DNA from: Sphingomonas sp.
GTDB taxonomy: Bacteria > Pseudomonadota > Alphaproteobacteria > Sphingomonadales > Sphingomonadaceae
Reading direction: 5' to 3'
DNA: 64,000 nt
NCBI GenBank assembly: GCA_017418975.1
Contig: JAFOMG010000017.1
Coordinates: forward strand, 744,001-808,000
The notes under the pieces were generated by a model, which was not told the origin of the DNA, searched no databases, and saw only the letters and a list, made by a program, of their open reading frames with translations. How positions within the stretch are numbered: the stretch's first letter is position 1; each line of letters starts with the position of its first letter. This document shows positions 55,101 through 62,577 of the stretch, in pieces. Position numbers and translations under genes: made by a program.

Positions 55101-56399
55101 GGTGGTGGTGATCGGCGCGTTGCAAGTCACGTCGACGCAGGTTCCAGGGTAGCTCGCCGACGTCACGATATCGGCAATGCCCGACCCTGGTTTCGCGACA
55201 CTACGCTTTTCGGTGACGTTACCCCGCCCGTCATAGGTGAGCTGGGAATAATTACCTTCGGGCTGGGTGATGCGAGTTGTACGACCGCTTCCGTCATACT
55301 GGAAACTTGTCGTGCGGCCCGTCGCATCTGTCACGCTCGTCATGCGCTGAAGCGCGATGTCGAAAGTGTATGTTGTGGCATGCGACAGGGGATCCGCGAC
55401 TGTCACCGTGCGCACGTTGCCCGCATCGCTTGAGCTGTAAGTTGTGGTTCCGTCCGCAGTGGTGATACTCGCCACCCGCCCTGAACTATAGGTAAGGGTC
55501 ACATCCTCGCCGGTACTGCCCGGCCGCGTGATACCAAGCATCTGAGGGCCATTGGTACGATATACCGCGACGCGACCGAGCGCATCCGTGGCAGTGCCGT
55601 AAGAATAGCCTCCGCTCGCCGCAATCGTGAAAGCCACAGTTGGCGTTGGGCCATCTACCGCCGCATTAACCAATTTACCGCCGGTTCGCGTGAGCCAGCT
55701 CGCCGAATTCCCCGGAAGGTCATATAGAAGTTCATCGGCAGCATATATCATCTGGATGATATATCCTTGGCTATTACGAATGGATCCCAAGCGATATGCC
55801 GTAGCCTCACTTATGCATATCGAAGGGTCATTCGTTTTCGTCTTTGTGCAGTACACACCGGAGTCATAGGCGTAAGTCAGCTTCTCCCCGGAAGGAGACT
55901 GGATACTGGTCAGGGCCGCCTCGCTATTCACATAGGAAAGCTGGCCGGGCAATTTTGTGAACCGGGCGATCGTGCCGTCGGATGCGGTATAGGTATACAC
56001 GCTGGTTGTACTGTTGAAGCTCAGCGCCGCGCCGTTGCCCTCGGTCGGCACATAGGTCGAGCCTGAGAGATTGAATCGATCTACCTTCGAGCCGAAGCTT
56101 ACGGTGACGAGAGCGCCACTCTTGGTCAGGTACCCTGTCGCCGTGTCGTTCCAGCCGCCCCCACGCCAGAACCAATTGTACGAGATTCCAGCATTGGAAT
56201 TCCCCATCGAGATTCCGGCAGCGTCAATGTTGAAGGTGCCGAGAAAGAGGTCGACACCATTCCCGTCGACCGACTGACGCACCGGCGCGGTCTGCGCGAA
56301 AGCGGGCGTGATCAGGCCGGAGACAAGGACGGTGCCAAGTCCCAGAAGAGCAAGACGCGCGCGACGGCGCGCGCTCACTGCGGTAGTCGAGTGAGTCAC
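52131..56399 (-). CDS. Secreted RHS/YD-repeat protein with variable C-terminal tip
   Basis: 1422 aa from a GTG at 56399 with GGAGGG upstream. It has a Sec-type signal peptide (ALLGLGTVLVSGLITPAFAQ) rather than a PAAR or VgrG adaptor. Residues about 270-1150 are YD repeats (e.g. 'TSFQYDGSGRTTRITQPEG', 'TSYVYDDISRLSSLTQDLL'). The RHS core ends 'YSPTLGRFMQTDPIGYGDGL' and 'NWYSYVGGDPVNKGDPSG' near residue 1200. The last 220 residues are a distinct tip, more A/T-rich in DNA, without a motif I recognise. This layout is that of a polymorphic toxin in which the shell encloses the tip. Confidence 0.9.
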   Translation of the reverse strand: MTHSTTAVSARRRARLALLGLGTVLVSGLITPAFAQTAPVRQSVDGNGVDLFLGTFNIDAAGISMGNSNAGISYNWFWRGGGWNDTATGYLTKSGALVTVSFGSKVDRFNLSGSTYVPTEGNGAALSFNSTTSVYTYTASDGTIARFTKLPGQLSYVNSEAALTSIQSPSGEKLTYAYDSGVYCTKTKTNDPSICISEATAYRLGSIRNSQGYIIQMIYAADELLYDLPGNSASWLTRTGGKLVNAAVDGPTPTVAFTIAASGGYSYGTATDALGRVAVYRTNGPQMLGITRPGSTGEDVTLTYSSGRVASITTADGTTTYSSSDAGNVRTVTVADPLSHATTYTFDIALQRMTSVTDATGRTTSFQYDGSGRTTRITQPEGNYSQLTYDGRGNVTEKRSVAKPGSGIADIVTSASYPGTCVDVTCNAPITTTDERGNVTNYTYDTTHGGVLTVTAPPAAGGAARPQTRYTYAALQAYFNNGSGIVASGEPVYRVVSISKCQTGTNCAGTADEVKTIIDYGPQSAGTGNNLLPVSVMTKAGDNSLSTTTTTTYDSSGNAIAVDGPLSGTADTTRYRFDAARQLIGVISPDPDGAGARKPRAVRNTYDDKGRVTLVETGTVVDQSDGAWTAFVPVQAVAVTYDARDRKLTEVLRSGGSGYAVKQYSYDAAGRLDCSAVRMNSAAWASLPTSACTSTTAGSFGPDRITKMTYDAANRATKLQTAYGTADQADEVTTTYTDNGRKATVTDAEGNKTTYEYDGVDRMIKTRYPAVLKGSGVSSTTDYEQISYDTANNVVARRLRDGVTISYTYDNLNRLTTKTLPGTEPEVTYNYDLLGRMTGASQPGNALSFGYDALGRQTSEAGPLGTVAFQYDVAGRRTRMTWPDSFYVTYDYQVTGEVTAIRENGATSGVGVLASFAYDDLGRRATLTRGNGATTSYVYDDISRLSSLTQDLLGASSDLTLAFGYNAANQIVTNSRSNDLYSWDGHYNVDRPYTNNGLNQVTTAGGTGLAYDGRGNLTQSGANLYAYNSENLLTSAPGVTLGYDPALRLYQVAGTVTSKFLYDGVNRIAEYDSTGAMTNRYVSGLGADEPLIWYAGSGTTARRWLHADERGSIVAESDGTAASVSINRYDEFGVPSGTLAAKFGYTGQAWLPEVGVYYYKARLYSPTLGRFMQTDPIGYGDGLNWYSYVGGDPVNKGDPSGTFGLFGGCPAGSACTSTNPAASNAADGYRNAKIDSAIAYAFPGISSKDANQIKSCINNPTSECLGAQVNTGNVIRVDNGGTVTVNEYGRDRSGTGIIGIKLTYSGKGDANWTQTITVAQDGKVTERRVDSGPTYYNSSDFSAYPQIQNGRVFTDAPGMNPISGLSKTYELSLIVRSGSAGYQEQITFNYGFSFPNSHQADIAGLTITAPSAFQRNAISQAK

Positions 56400-56456
56400 A
56401 GAATCCCTCCAAAATTATCGATTGCCCGCAGTCGGTTGAGCGTCGAGCACTCTGGG

Positions 56457-56678
56457 TCAGGGTGAAGGGTTGGGCGAACCAGTAACTTTCACATTGGTCC
56501 GGTTGTTGGCCTTGTCATGGGTGTATTCAGCTTTGACGCCGTTGTTCACCGTGCCCGAGCGCTCGACCTTCACCAGCCGGCCCTTGGCGTCATAGGTATA
56601 GGTGACGGTCTCCGAAGCCTGCACCGACGAAGTGATCATCGCAGCCAGGCCGAGGCCAATGAGGAACCTCATGCGCAT
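56457..56678 (-). CDS. Small secreted protein with a single YD repeat
   Basis: 73 aa; ATGs at 56678 and 56672 are both possible, the second with better spacing from GGGGGG. The signal peptide 'MRFLIGLGLAAMITSSVQAS' is followed by 'ETVTYTYDAKGRLVKVERSG' and 'VKAEYTHDKANNRTNVKVTG', one full RHS/YD unit and part of a second. It lies 57 bp upstream of the big rhs gene in the same direction and is probably co-transcribed. Such miniature YD proteins recur in sphingomonads next to rhs genes; the role is unknown. Confidence 0.75.
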   Translation of the reverse strand: MRMRFLIGLGLAAMITSSVQASETVTYTYDAKGRLVKVERSGTVNNGVKAEYTHDKANNRTNVKVTGSPNPSP

Positions 56679-56929
56679 ATCCCCCCATTTTGGCTTGAGG
56701 GAATCGAAGACGCCCCTTGCAAGCTAGCCGAATATTCATGAGAGTCCGCACCTTGCCAATACCAGAAATGCGCTGCGCCAATTTATCCATTTTGGATGTT
56801 ATTCTATTCTAAGCCACGTCATCACCCATCGCGAAGCATAGAGCGAACGCAATGCCGATGGTGGCGTTGTGCAATTTAGGCGGTTGAAACTAGACGGCCT
56901 ACCTCGCAACCCTATTGCCCATTCTGTTG

Positions 56930-57013
56930 CAAGCTTTGTCCACGACCACCGCGATCTATCTGGACGCCGTGGGCGCGGAGGAACGGGCCTTCGCCGAACG
57001 CATGTGGGGTTAG
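56930..57013 (+). pseudogene. 3' remnant of a second tyrosine recombinase gene
   Basis: In the frame ending at TAG 57011-57013 the translation is 'STTTAIYLDAVGAEERAFAE' then RMWG. The TTAIYxDAxGxEE...RMW pattern is the C-terminal end, including the nucleophile Tyr, of a common alphaproteobacterial phage-type recombinase. Upstream sequence does not continue the domain and contains stops. It marks an older recombination event near the right end of the island. Confidence 0.65.
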
Positions 57014-57271
57014 AGAGGGCGGCTCGGCTGTGCCGACCGGGCTCTAGCGCCTTCGGCGCCGGAACCGCCAAGGCGTTTCCGCCCTGCGGGTGACGATCCC
57101 TGCCGCAGCTTGGGGCTTCGCCCCCGGCGCGCTGCGAAGCGCCTTCCGCCCAGCTTCCTCCGCTTCGCTCCGTGCAGCCGGTTCCCCGCGAAGGCGCTTG
57201 CTCCGCTTGCACCCCCAGTCTCGCCGACGGGCAGCGGTTGCTGTGCGCAACCGTGACCCAAGGAGGAGACC
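57014..57271 (+). promoter_or_regulatory. GC-rich structured leader of ardA
   Basis: About 250 bp with no coding signal but many short inverted motifs (e.g. GCGCCTTCGGCGC near 57050-57062, GGGGCTTCGCCCC near 57109-57121), ending in AAGGAGGAG before the ardA ATG. Structured leaders ahead of antirestriction genes on conjugative DNA can act as single-strand promoters on entry; that role is inferred here. Confidence 0.4.
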
Positions 57272-57814
57272 ATGCAAACCGACCTGATCCAGACCCAAAC
57301 CGACGACCGGCCCCGCATCTATGTGGCCTGCCTCGCCGCCTACAATAACGGCATCCTCCACGGCGCGTGGATCGATGCCGATCAGGAACCATGGGCGATC
57401 TGGGACGCGATCCGCGCCATGCTGGCGGCCTCGCCCATTCCGGGGGCGGAGGAACATACCATTCACGATTACGAGGGCTTCGGGCCGGTGCGGATCGCGG
57501 AATACGCAGGTATAAGCGAGGTCGCGACGCTGGCCGCCTTCATCGCCGGGCATGGCGATCTGGGCGCGGCCCTGCTGGATCACTTCGGAGGCGATCTGGA
57601 CGAGGCGCGGGAGGCCATCGCCGACCGCTATCACGGCTGCCACGCCAGCCTTGCCGCCTATATGCAGAAACTGATCGAGGAGACGACCCCGATCCCCGAA
57701 AGCCTGCGCTTCTATATCGACTACGAGGCCATGGCCCGCGATGCCGAGCTGAGCGGCGACTTCTTCACGATCCGGCTCGCATATGGCGAGGTCCATGTGT
57801 TCGAGGGCTGCTGA
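57272..57814 (+). CDS. ardA: Antirestriction protein ArdA
   Basis: 180 aa. 'RPRIYVACLAAYNNGILHGAWID' (N-terminal) and 'EEHTIHDYEGFG' (the conserved DxEGFG-type strand) define ArdA, and the acidic surface typical of DNA mimics is clear (many Asp/Glu, e.g. 'LDEAREAIADRYHGCHASLA'). It blocks type I restriction enzymes as single-stranded DNA becomes double-stranded in a new host. The ATG follows AAGGAGGAGACC, a very strong site. One base separates its stop from the next ATG. Confidence 0.95.
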   Translation: MQTDLIQTQTDDRPRIYVACLAAYNNGILHGAWIDADQEPWAIWDAIRAMLAASPIPGAEEHTIHDYEGFGPVRIAEYAGISEVATLAAFIAGHGDLGAALLDHFGGDLDEAREAIADRYHGCHASLAAYMQKLIEETTPIPESLRFYIDYEAMARDAELSGDFFTIRLAYGEVHVFEGC

Positions 57815-57815
57815 G

Positions 57816-58106
57816 ATGGACATCCAGACCCATCGCTTCAAATGGCGCGGTATCGAGATCGAGGCCGTCTACGATCCCCTCAAATGGGGCATGACCGCCC
57901 ATCTGGCCATCCGCAGCCTGAACCCCGAGCGGGCACCCTTGCCGATCACCGCGACCGGCTACCGCTCGCATTTCCATACGCCCGGCACCATCGAGGCCCA
58001 TGGCGGCGATGTGGTGGCGCAGGTCATCGCGTGGCTCGATGAGGAAGCGGGCAAGCCCGCGTGGCGGGTCTATGCGGATCGCGCGCGGCAGGGGGAGCTG
58101 TTCTGA
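57816..58106 (+). CDS. Small protein coupled to ardA
   Basis: 96 aa from the ATG at 57816, one base after the ardA stop (TGAGATG). 'HRFKWRGIEIEAVYDPLKWG', 'TAHLAIRSLNPERAPLPITA', 'TGYRSHFHTPGTIEAHGGDV' and a helical C-terminus make a compact alpha/beta protein. Homologous small genes commonly follow ardA on sphingomonad plasmids. No biochemical role is known to me. It could be a second anti-defence or establishment protein. Confidence 0.75.
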   Translation: MDIQTHRFKWRGIEIEAVYDPLKWGMTAHLAIRSLNPERAPLPITATGYRSHFHTPGTIEAHGGDVVAQVIAWLDEEAGKPAWRVYADRARQGELF

Positions 58107-58331
58107 TGGCGGGGCCACCAGAACAGCACCGACCGGGATAAGAGCCGCCGTCGCTTGAACTCATGTTCAGCTGACGGGAAAGAGAATCGCCTTGGTCGCT
58201 AGGGAAATTCAGCGCTGATGCAGCCAGCGGGTTTCGCGTAGCCCGTGCAAAAAAGTTCTGCACAATTCCTACACAGGCAATTTATTGCCTAATTTTCTAT
58301 TTAAAATCAACCTGTTATACAGATCAAATAT

Positions 58332-58410
<79 letters not shown>

Positions 58411-58460
58411 ACGCGGATTGCGGCCCTAGGCGCAAGACGCACCGGACACAAGACCGCTGC

Positions 58461-58537
58461 TGGTGGGCCCGGCAGGACTTGAACCCGCAACCTAGCCGTT
58501 ATGAGCGGCCAGCTCTAACCAATTGAGCTACAGGCCC
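58461..58537 (-). tRNA. tRNA-Ile2 (CAT anticodon, lysidine-type)
   Basis: 77 nt including CCA. The acceptor is GGGCCTG/CGGGCCC, the D arm TAGCTCAATTGGTTAGAGC, the anticodon loop CTCATAA with CAT at 58501-58503, and the T arm GGTTCAAGTCC. The acceptor and T-arm sequence match alphaproteobacterial tRNA-Ile(CAT) rather than elongator tRNA-Met, so C34 should be modified by TilS to read AUA. Confidence 0.88.
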
Positions 58538-58562
58538 CCAGCAAACCGGCCCTAGCGGAACC

Positions 58563-59579
58563 TCAGGCCGGGCCGCAAGTCGCAGTGACGATCTGATCCA
58601 CGGATGCCGCCCGCACGCCCAGCCGGTCGAGCAGGGCGAGCACCTCGTCCCACCAGCGCAGGAACGCCGCCAGATCCGCCGCGGTGCGCACATAGGGCGT
58701 ATGGCCAGGCTCCACCGAAGGCGAATGAAAGGCGAAGTTGAGCAGCCGCAGCCCCTCTCCCACGGCGACGCGAATCGCTTCCTTGGCCTCGCCCAGCGGC
58801 ATGTCTTCCGGTGTGAGCGACACGCGCGAGAGCAGGCCCAGGCGCGACGCAATGCCGATCCCGTGCGGGAACCGGCCCAGGCCGCGGTGCAGCCCCGCCC
58901 CACCGCGGCGCATGCGGCCGGTGAAGACCGTGGTGAAGGGCAACTCGATCAGTTCGCCCAGGCGAAAGGCGTGATTGGGCACCGCCAGGAAATCGGGCCC
59001 GCCCTCTCCGGAATAGTCATAGGCCGATCGCATCGAGCTATCGATCCGATAGCCGAGCTCGGCAAGCAGAGCCGGCGTCTCCGGCCCGATTCCATAGCGG
59101 CCGGCACGATAGACCAGCGGACGGCGCCCGAAGGCGCGCTCCACCGCATCGGTGAGCATCCCGAGCTTGGCACGCTGGAGATCGATCGGAAGATTACCCG
59201 TGAAGCTGTTGAACCCGTTCACTTCCTCGCGGTGCGGAGGATTTACCCAGGGATGGAGCTGCGTGCCGATCGCCGAGCGCCCATCCTTGATGACCTCGCG
59301 CAGCACGTCGATGGCGAGCGGCGAGGTCGCGATCGGATAGTCGACGAGATAGGTGAGCGGCACGCCCGCCGCGGCGAAACGTGCGTGCACCGGGGGCAGC
59401 GCGGCCATGTGCCGCGTCCCGTCCGCATCGGAACTGAGCGGCGCGCCCCAGTCAAACTCCTCCTCGGTGTCCACGAAGATGGTGAAGCGGGTGCCGAAAT
59501 CGTCCGGCCATTGCAGGTGCGCGCGCGGATCGGGCGCAGGCACGCGATAACCGCCGCGATTTGGAGCGTCGCCCCCCAC
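58563..59579 (-). CDS. Polysaccharide deacetylase family protein
   Basis: 338 aa from a GTG at 59579, one base after the stop of the histidine-kinase-like gene, so the two are coupled. NodB-like landmarks are 'FTIFVDTEEEFDWGAPLSSD' (catalytic Asp region), 'AIGTQLHPWVNPPHREEVNG' (metal histidines) and 'VYRAGRYGIGPETPALLAEL' (the RxGRYG motif of this subgroup). A later His is in 'LLNFAFHSPSVEPGHTPYV'. It probably removes N-acetyl groups from a surface glycan. Proteins of this WalW-like type are frequent in sphingomonads. Confidence 0.87.
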   Translation of the reverse strand: MGGDAPNRGGYRVPAPDPRAHLQWPDDFGTRFTIFVDTEEEFDWGAPLSSDADGTRHMAALPPVHARFAAAGVPLTYLVDYPIATSPLAIDVLREVIKDGRSAIGTQLHPWVNPPHREEVNGFNSFTGNLPIDLQRAKLGMLTDAVERAFGRRPLVYRAGRYGIGPETPALLAELGYRIDSSMRSAYDYSGEGGPDFLAVPNHAFRLGELIELPFTTVFTGRMRRGGAGLHRGLGRFPHGIGIASRLGLLSRVSLTPEDMPLGEAKEAIRVAVGEGLRLLNFAFHSPSVEPGHTPYVRTAADLAAFLRWWDEVLALLDRLGVRAASVDQIVTATCGPA

Positions 59580-59580
59580 T

Positions 59581-61905
59581 TCAGCTTAGATGTGCCTGGC
59601 CCACTTGCTCGTTTACGGCGGCCGGAAGCCGCAAAGTCAAGCTCTCGCGGCCGATGACGAGCCCGCCGCCCAGTTCGCGGGAGAGGTTCCGCGCGAGCCG
59701 AAGCGCGAAACCGGTGCCCAGCAACGTCGTGTCCTCGCGCTCGTCATCGATATCGAGCACCGAATCGCCGGGATAGTCGGCAAGCGCCTGGGGACGATCG
59801 ATCGTGATCGACACCGCCTCGGCAGACTCCAGCGCCATGTGCACGCCGATCCGCTCACCCTGCCCGCTGGCCGATACGAGCGTAGCGAGGAGACGCGCGA
59901 GCAATCGCTCGATCGCGCGGCGATCGCCGATGACGGAGAGATCGGCGATCGGCAGCGCGATCACGGAGCCGCGCAGCTCGGCCAGTGGAGCGAGGTCGTC
60001 GGCAATCGTCGCGAGCACGGGCCGCAGCGCGATCTGGCCGGGCACCAGCGAAAGCGCGGCGCTGTCGATGCGCGCGGCGAGATCGAGATCATCGATCGCA
60101 CCCAGCAATTCGCGCGCCTGCGAACGGATCACCTGCGCCCGGTCGCGATAGGCATCGCCCACCGGGCCGAGCATCTGCGCCTCGATCATCTCCGCGAAGC
60201 CCGCGATCGCATTGGTCGGCGTGCGCAGTTCATGCACGAGCTGACGGAGCGAATCGGCCGGCATCGCCGGTGCCGGCGCGGTGCGCAGCGGCTCGGCCCG
60301 CTCGTCGACGCGCGGCCGGCGAGCGGTGCCGCGATAGCCGGTGAAACGGCCATTGCCGGGATCGAAGACGGGAATCGCCGAAATCAGCCAGTCGCCCGCC
60401 GCATCCGATTCGCCTTCCACCGAGAGACGGGCATTGGAGAAGCCGGCGCGGCGACGGAAAGCCCCCGCGGCGACACCATCCACCCGCGACGCCTCCGATG
60501 CGCCGGGAGCGGCCTGGCTATCGAGCGACACGCCGATCAACGGCGCGCGGCTGACGCCGTCGACCCAGCGGATCATGCCCTTGGCATCGGTCTCGAAGCG
60601 GAAATCGTCGGCCAGGCGTGGCGCGGGCGGATCCTTCGGGCCGGTTTCCTCGCGATGGCGCCAGAACGCGTCGATCCGCGCCACGACATCGGCGATCTCG
60701 AAGGTGCCGTCGTCATCGCCCGCAGCTTCTGCCGCAATCTGCCGCACTTCTGCGGCCAGGCTATCGCTATGCTCCATGGCCGGACCCTGCGCGCCTGCCT
60801 CCGGCAGCGCAATCGCTTCGGCGGAAACGCCTGACTCGCCTGTCCCGGATTGGACCGGGTGGATCGGAATTTGGGGCTCCTCGGCCACTTGCGTTGCCGG
60901 AACGGTGATCGACGGCGCGACACCGGCGAGCGCGACGAAGGAAAGGTCCTCCATTTCGGGCGTAGCGGGCGCGGCGGCCGCAATTTCGGGCTCCGGATCG
61001 CCCGCCGGCACGGGCTCGACAAATGCCTGCGCCTCTTCGAGGCCGACGCCCACCGGGCCGAGATCCCCGGCCGCCAGTTCCTCCGCCGCTCCCGCGGCCG
61101 GAACCGTCACGGGCAGGCGGCCCAGCAAAGTGGCGAGGGTCGCCTCATGCGCCGGCAGGCGCTGGGGCGTGGTGGAGCTCCAATAGACGAGCGGCTTGCC
61201 CCCGGCCTCGGTCTCGGGTTCAGGTTCGGTCTCGGCTTCGGGCTCGGGTTCGGCTTCGGCTTCGGCTTCGGGCACGTCTGCGAGAGCGGGCTCGGCAAGA
61301 AGCTCGGTCGCCTCGACCTCGACTGCCGCCGGTGCCGGCTCGGCCGGGCGCGCCTCGACGACCTCGGACCAGTCGATCGCGATGACCTCGGCCACCGCTT
61401 CGGTTTCCGCTTCGGGAACGGCGGCTTCGACCGGCGGCACTTTCACCGTCTCGTCGGGCAGCACGAAGTCGATCGGGCCGAAACTGTCGAGCGCACGGCG
61501 CACCGCCGGGCTGAGGTCGCGCCGGTTGCGCAATATCGCGCGCGCCGCCGGTGCGAGTTCGGGCAGCAGCTGGATCCACTCGACCGAGTTCATCCGCGCG
61601 CTGCGCAGCACGGGCAGCGCCACCTGGAGCTCGTCGAGCGCGAACAGGCGCACGAGCGGCGGGGGCGGATCGGCATGTTCGAGCGCGCGGGCGCTGGCGG
61701 CGCGAACCGGCAGCGGCACGGATTCGCGAATCGAACGAAGCACGCCCATCGCGCGATTGCCCGCGGCGGCACGGCGACGACCGATCAGGTCGACGAGCTG
61801 GCGCCAGGCGGACTGGACGCCATAAGGCGAGCCCAGGTCCGAGGCGAGCACCGTCTCCAATGTATCGTCGAAGCGCAACGCCTGCCTACCCTTGCCCGGC
61901 GCCAC
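59581..61905 (-). CDS. Histidine-kinase-like protein with degenerate ATPase domain
   Basis: 774 aa. The N-terminal helical region (residues 1-150) is followed by a very acidic, Glu/Ala/Pro-rich linker with an EAEAEAEPEPEAETEPEPE-type repeat (about 200-245). A PAS-like domain comes around 440-540, then a DHp domain with 'QLVHELRTPTNAIAGFAEMI', which has the phospho-acceptor His. The catalytic domain lacks the usual N-box Asn ('IERLLARLLATLVSASGQGE') and DxGxG G1 box; only a G2-like 'LLGTGFALRLARNLSRELGG' remains. It may therefore be a pseudokinase or take phosphate from a partner. There is no response regulator nearby. No transmembrane segment is seen, so it should be cytosolic. Confidence 0.85.
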   Translation of the reverse strand: MAPGKGRQALRFDDTLETVLASDLGSPYGVQSAWRQLVDLIGRRRAAAGNRAMGVLRSIRESVPLPVRAASARALEHADPPPPLVRLFALDELQVALPVLRSARMNSVEWIQLLPELAPAARAILRNRRDLSPAVRRALDSFGPIDFVLPDETVKVPPVEAAVPEAETEAVAEVIAIDWSEVVEARPAEPAPAAVEVEATELLAEPALADVPEAEAEAEPEPEAETEPEPETEAGGKPLVYWSSTTPQRLPAHEATLATLLGRLPVTVPAAGAAEELAAGDLGPVGVGLEEAQAFVEPVPAGDPEPEIAAAAPATPEMEDLSFVALAGVAPSITVPATQVAEEPQIPIHPVQSGTGESGVSAEAIALPEAGAQGPAMEHSDSLAAEVRQIAAEAAGDDDGTFEIADVVARIDAFWRHREETGPKDPPAPRLADDFRFETDAKGMIRWVDGVSRAPLIGVSLDSQAAPGASEASRVDGVAAGAFRRRAGFSNARLSVEGESDAAGDWLISAIPVFDPGNGRFTGYRGTARRPRVDERAEPLRTAPAPAMPADSLRQLVHELRTPTNAIAGFAEMIEAQMLGPVGDAYRDRAQVIRSQARELLGAIDDLDLAARIDSAALSLVPGQIALRPVLATIADDLAPLAELRGSVIALPIADLSVIGDRRAIERLLARLLATLVSASGQGERIGVHMALESAEAVSITIDRPQALADYPGDSVLDIDDEREDTTLLGTGFALRLARNLSRELGGGLVIGRESLTLRLPAAVNEQVGQAHLS

Positions 61906-61973
61906 AACGCACGCCGTAAGGAATCCTTAACTCGCGAAACGCCGGTTCGGAACTGTCGATTTCGGCACGTCGC

Positions 61974-61986
61974 ATTGTGGGACAAT
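61974..61986. promoter_or_regulatory. Palindrome upstream of the Lrp/AsnC gene
   Basis: ATTGT-GGG-ACAAT is a perfect inverted repeat about 75 bp before the Lrp start, and an A/T-rich patch (TAATAATATTA, about 62000-62010) follows. Both fit an Lrp-type autoregulatory site in the divergent HK/Lrp gap. Confidence 0.4.
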
Positions 61987-62058
61987 TGCGTTGCGGCGTA
62001 ATAATATTATGTCTAAACGCAACACACGGAAACGAATCAAAAGATAGAAGGAACATAA

Positions 62059-62520
62059 ATGCGATTCGACGATATCGACGTACGGATCCTCGGCCTGTTG
62101 CAGGACAATGGCCGCATGACCAATGTCGAGCTTGCCGAACGCGTTGGGCTGACGGCGCCGCCCTGCCTCAGGCGGGTGCGGGCCCTGGAGCAGCAGGGGG
62201 CGATCACCGGCTATCATGCCGCGCTCGATCCGGCCGCGCTGGGCTACAACCTCACCGTGTTCGCCATGGTGAGCCTGAAGAGCCAGGCGGAAGCAGACCT
62301 GCGCGCCTTCGAGCAGATGATGGCGGACATTCCCGAAGTCCGCGAATGCCACATGCTCAATGGCGAGATCGATTTCATCCTGAAGATCGTCGCCCCCGAC
62401 CTTCAGAGCTTCCAGCACATCCTGACGACGCGGCTCACTCCGGCGCCGAACGTCGAGCATGTGAAGACCTCGCTCACCATCCGGACGTCCAAGGCGCTGC
62501 CCGGCGTGCCGGTCGCCTGA
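62059..62520 (+). CDS. Lrp/AsnC-family transcriptional regulator
   Basis: 153 aa. The N-terminal winged HTH is 'DDIDVRILGLLQDNGRMTNV', 'LAERVGLTAPPCLRRVRALE' and 'QGAITGYHAALDPAALGYN', the standard Lrp sequence with 'SxxxCLRRVRxLExxGxI'. The C-terminal RAM domain ('MADIPEVRECHMLNGEIDFI') binds an amino acid and forms octamers. It is a single gene divergent from the HK-like gene, with its own terminator. Target genes cannot be inferred. Confidence 0.94.
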   Translation: MRFDDIDVRILGLLQDNGRMTNVELAERVGLTAPPCLRRVRALEQQGAITGYHAALDPAALGYNLTVFAMVSLKSQAEADLRAFEQMMADIPEVRECHMLNGEIDFILKIVAPDLQSFQHILTTRLTPAPNVEHVKTSLTIRTSKALPGVPVA

Positions 62521-62525
62521 TACGA

Positions 62526-62553
62526 GAAGGGGCGGCATCGCTGCCGCCCCTTC
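62526..62553 (+). terminator. Hairpin terminator after the Lrp gene
   Basis: AAGGGGCGGCA and TGCCGCCCCTT pair perfectly around TCGC, followed by a C/T run rather than a clean T tract. It probably serves both convergent genes. Confidence 0.65.
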
Positions 62554-62577
62554 CCTGTTCGGCATGAGAAGCCGCGC

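Noticed and set aside
52900..56100. Repeated motifs in the rhs gene as possible mobile or CRISPR repeats
   Set aside because: They are degenerate protein-level YD repeats within one open frame.
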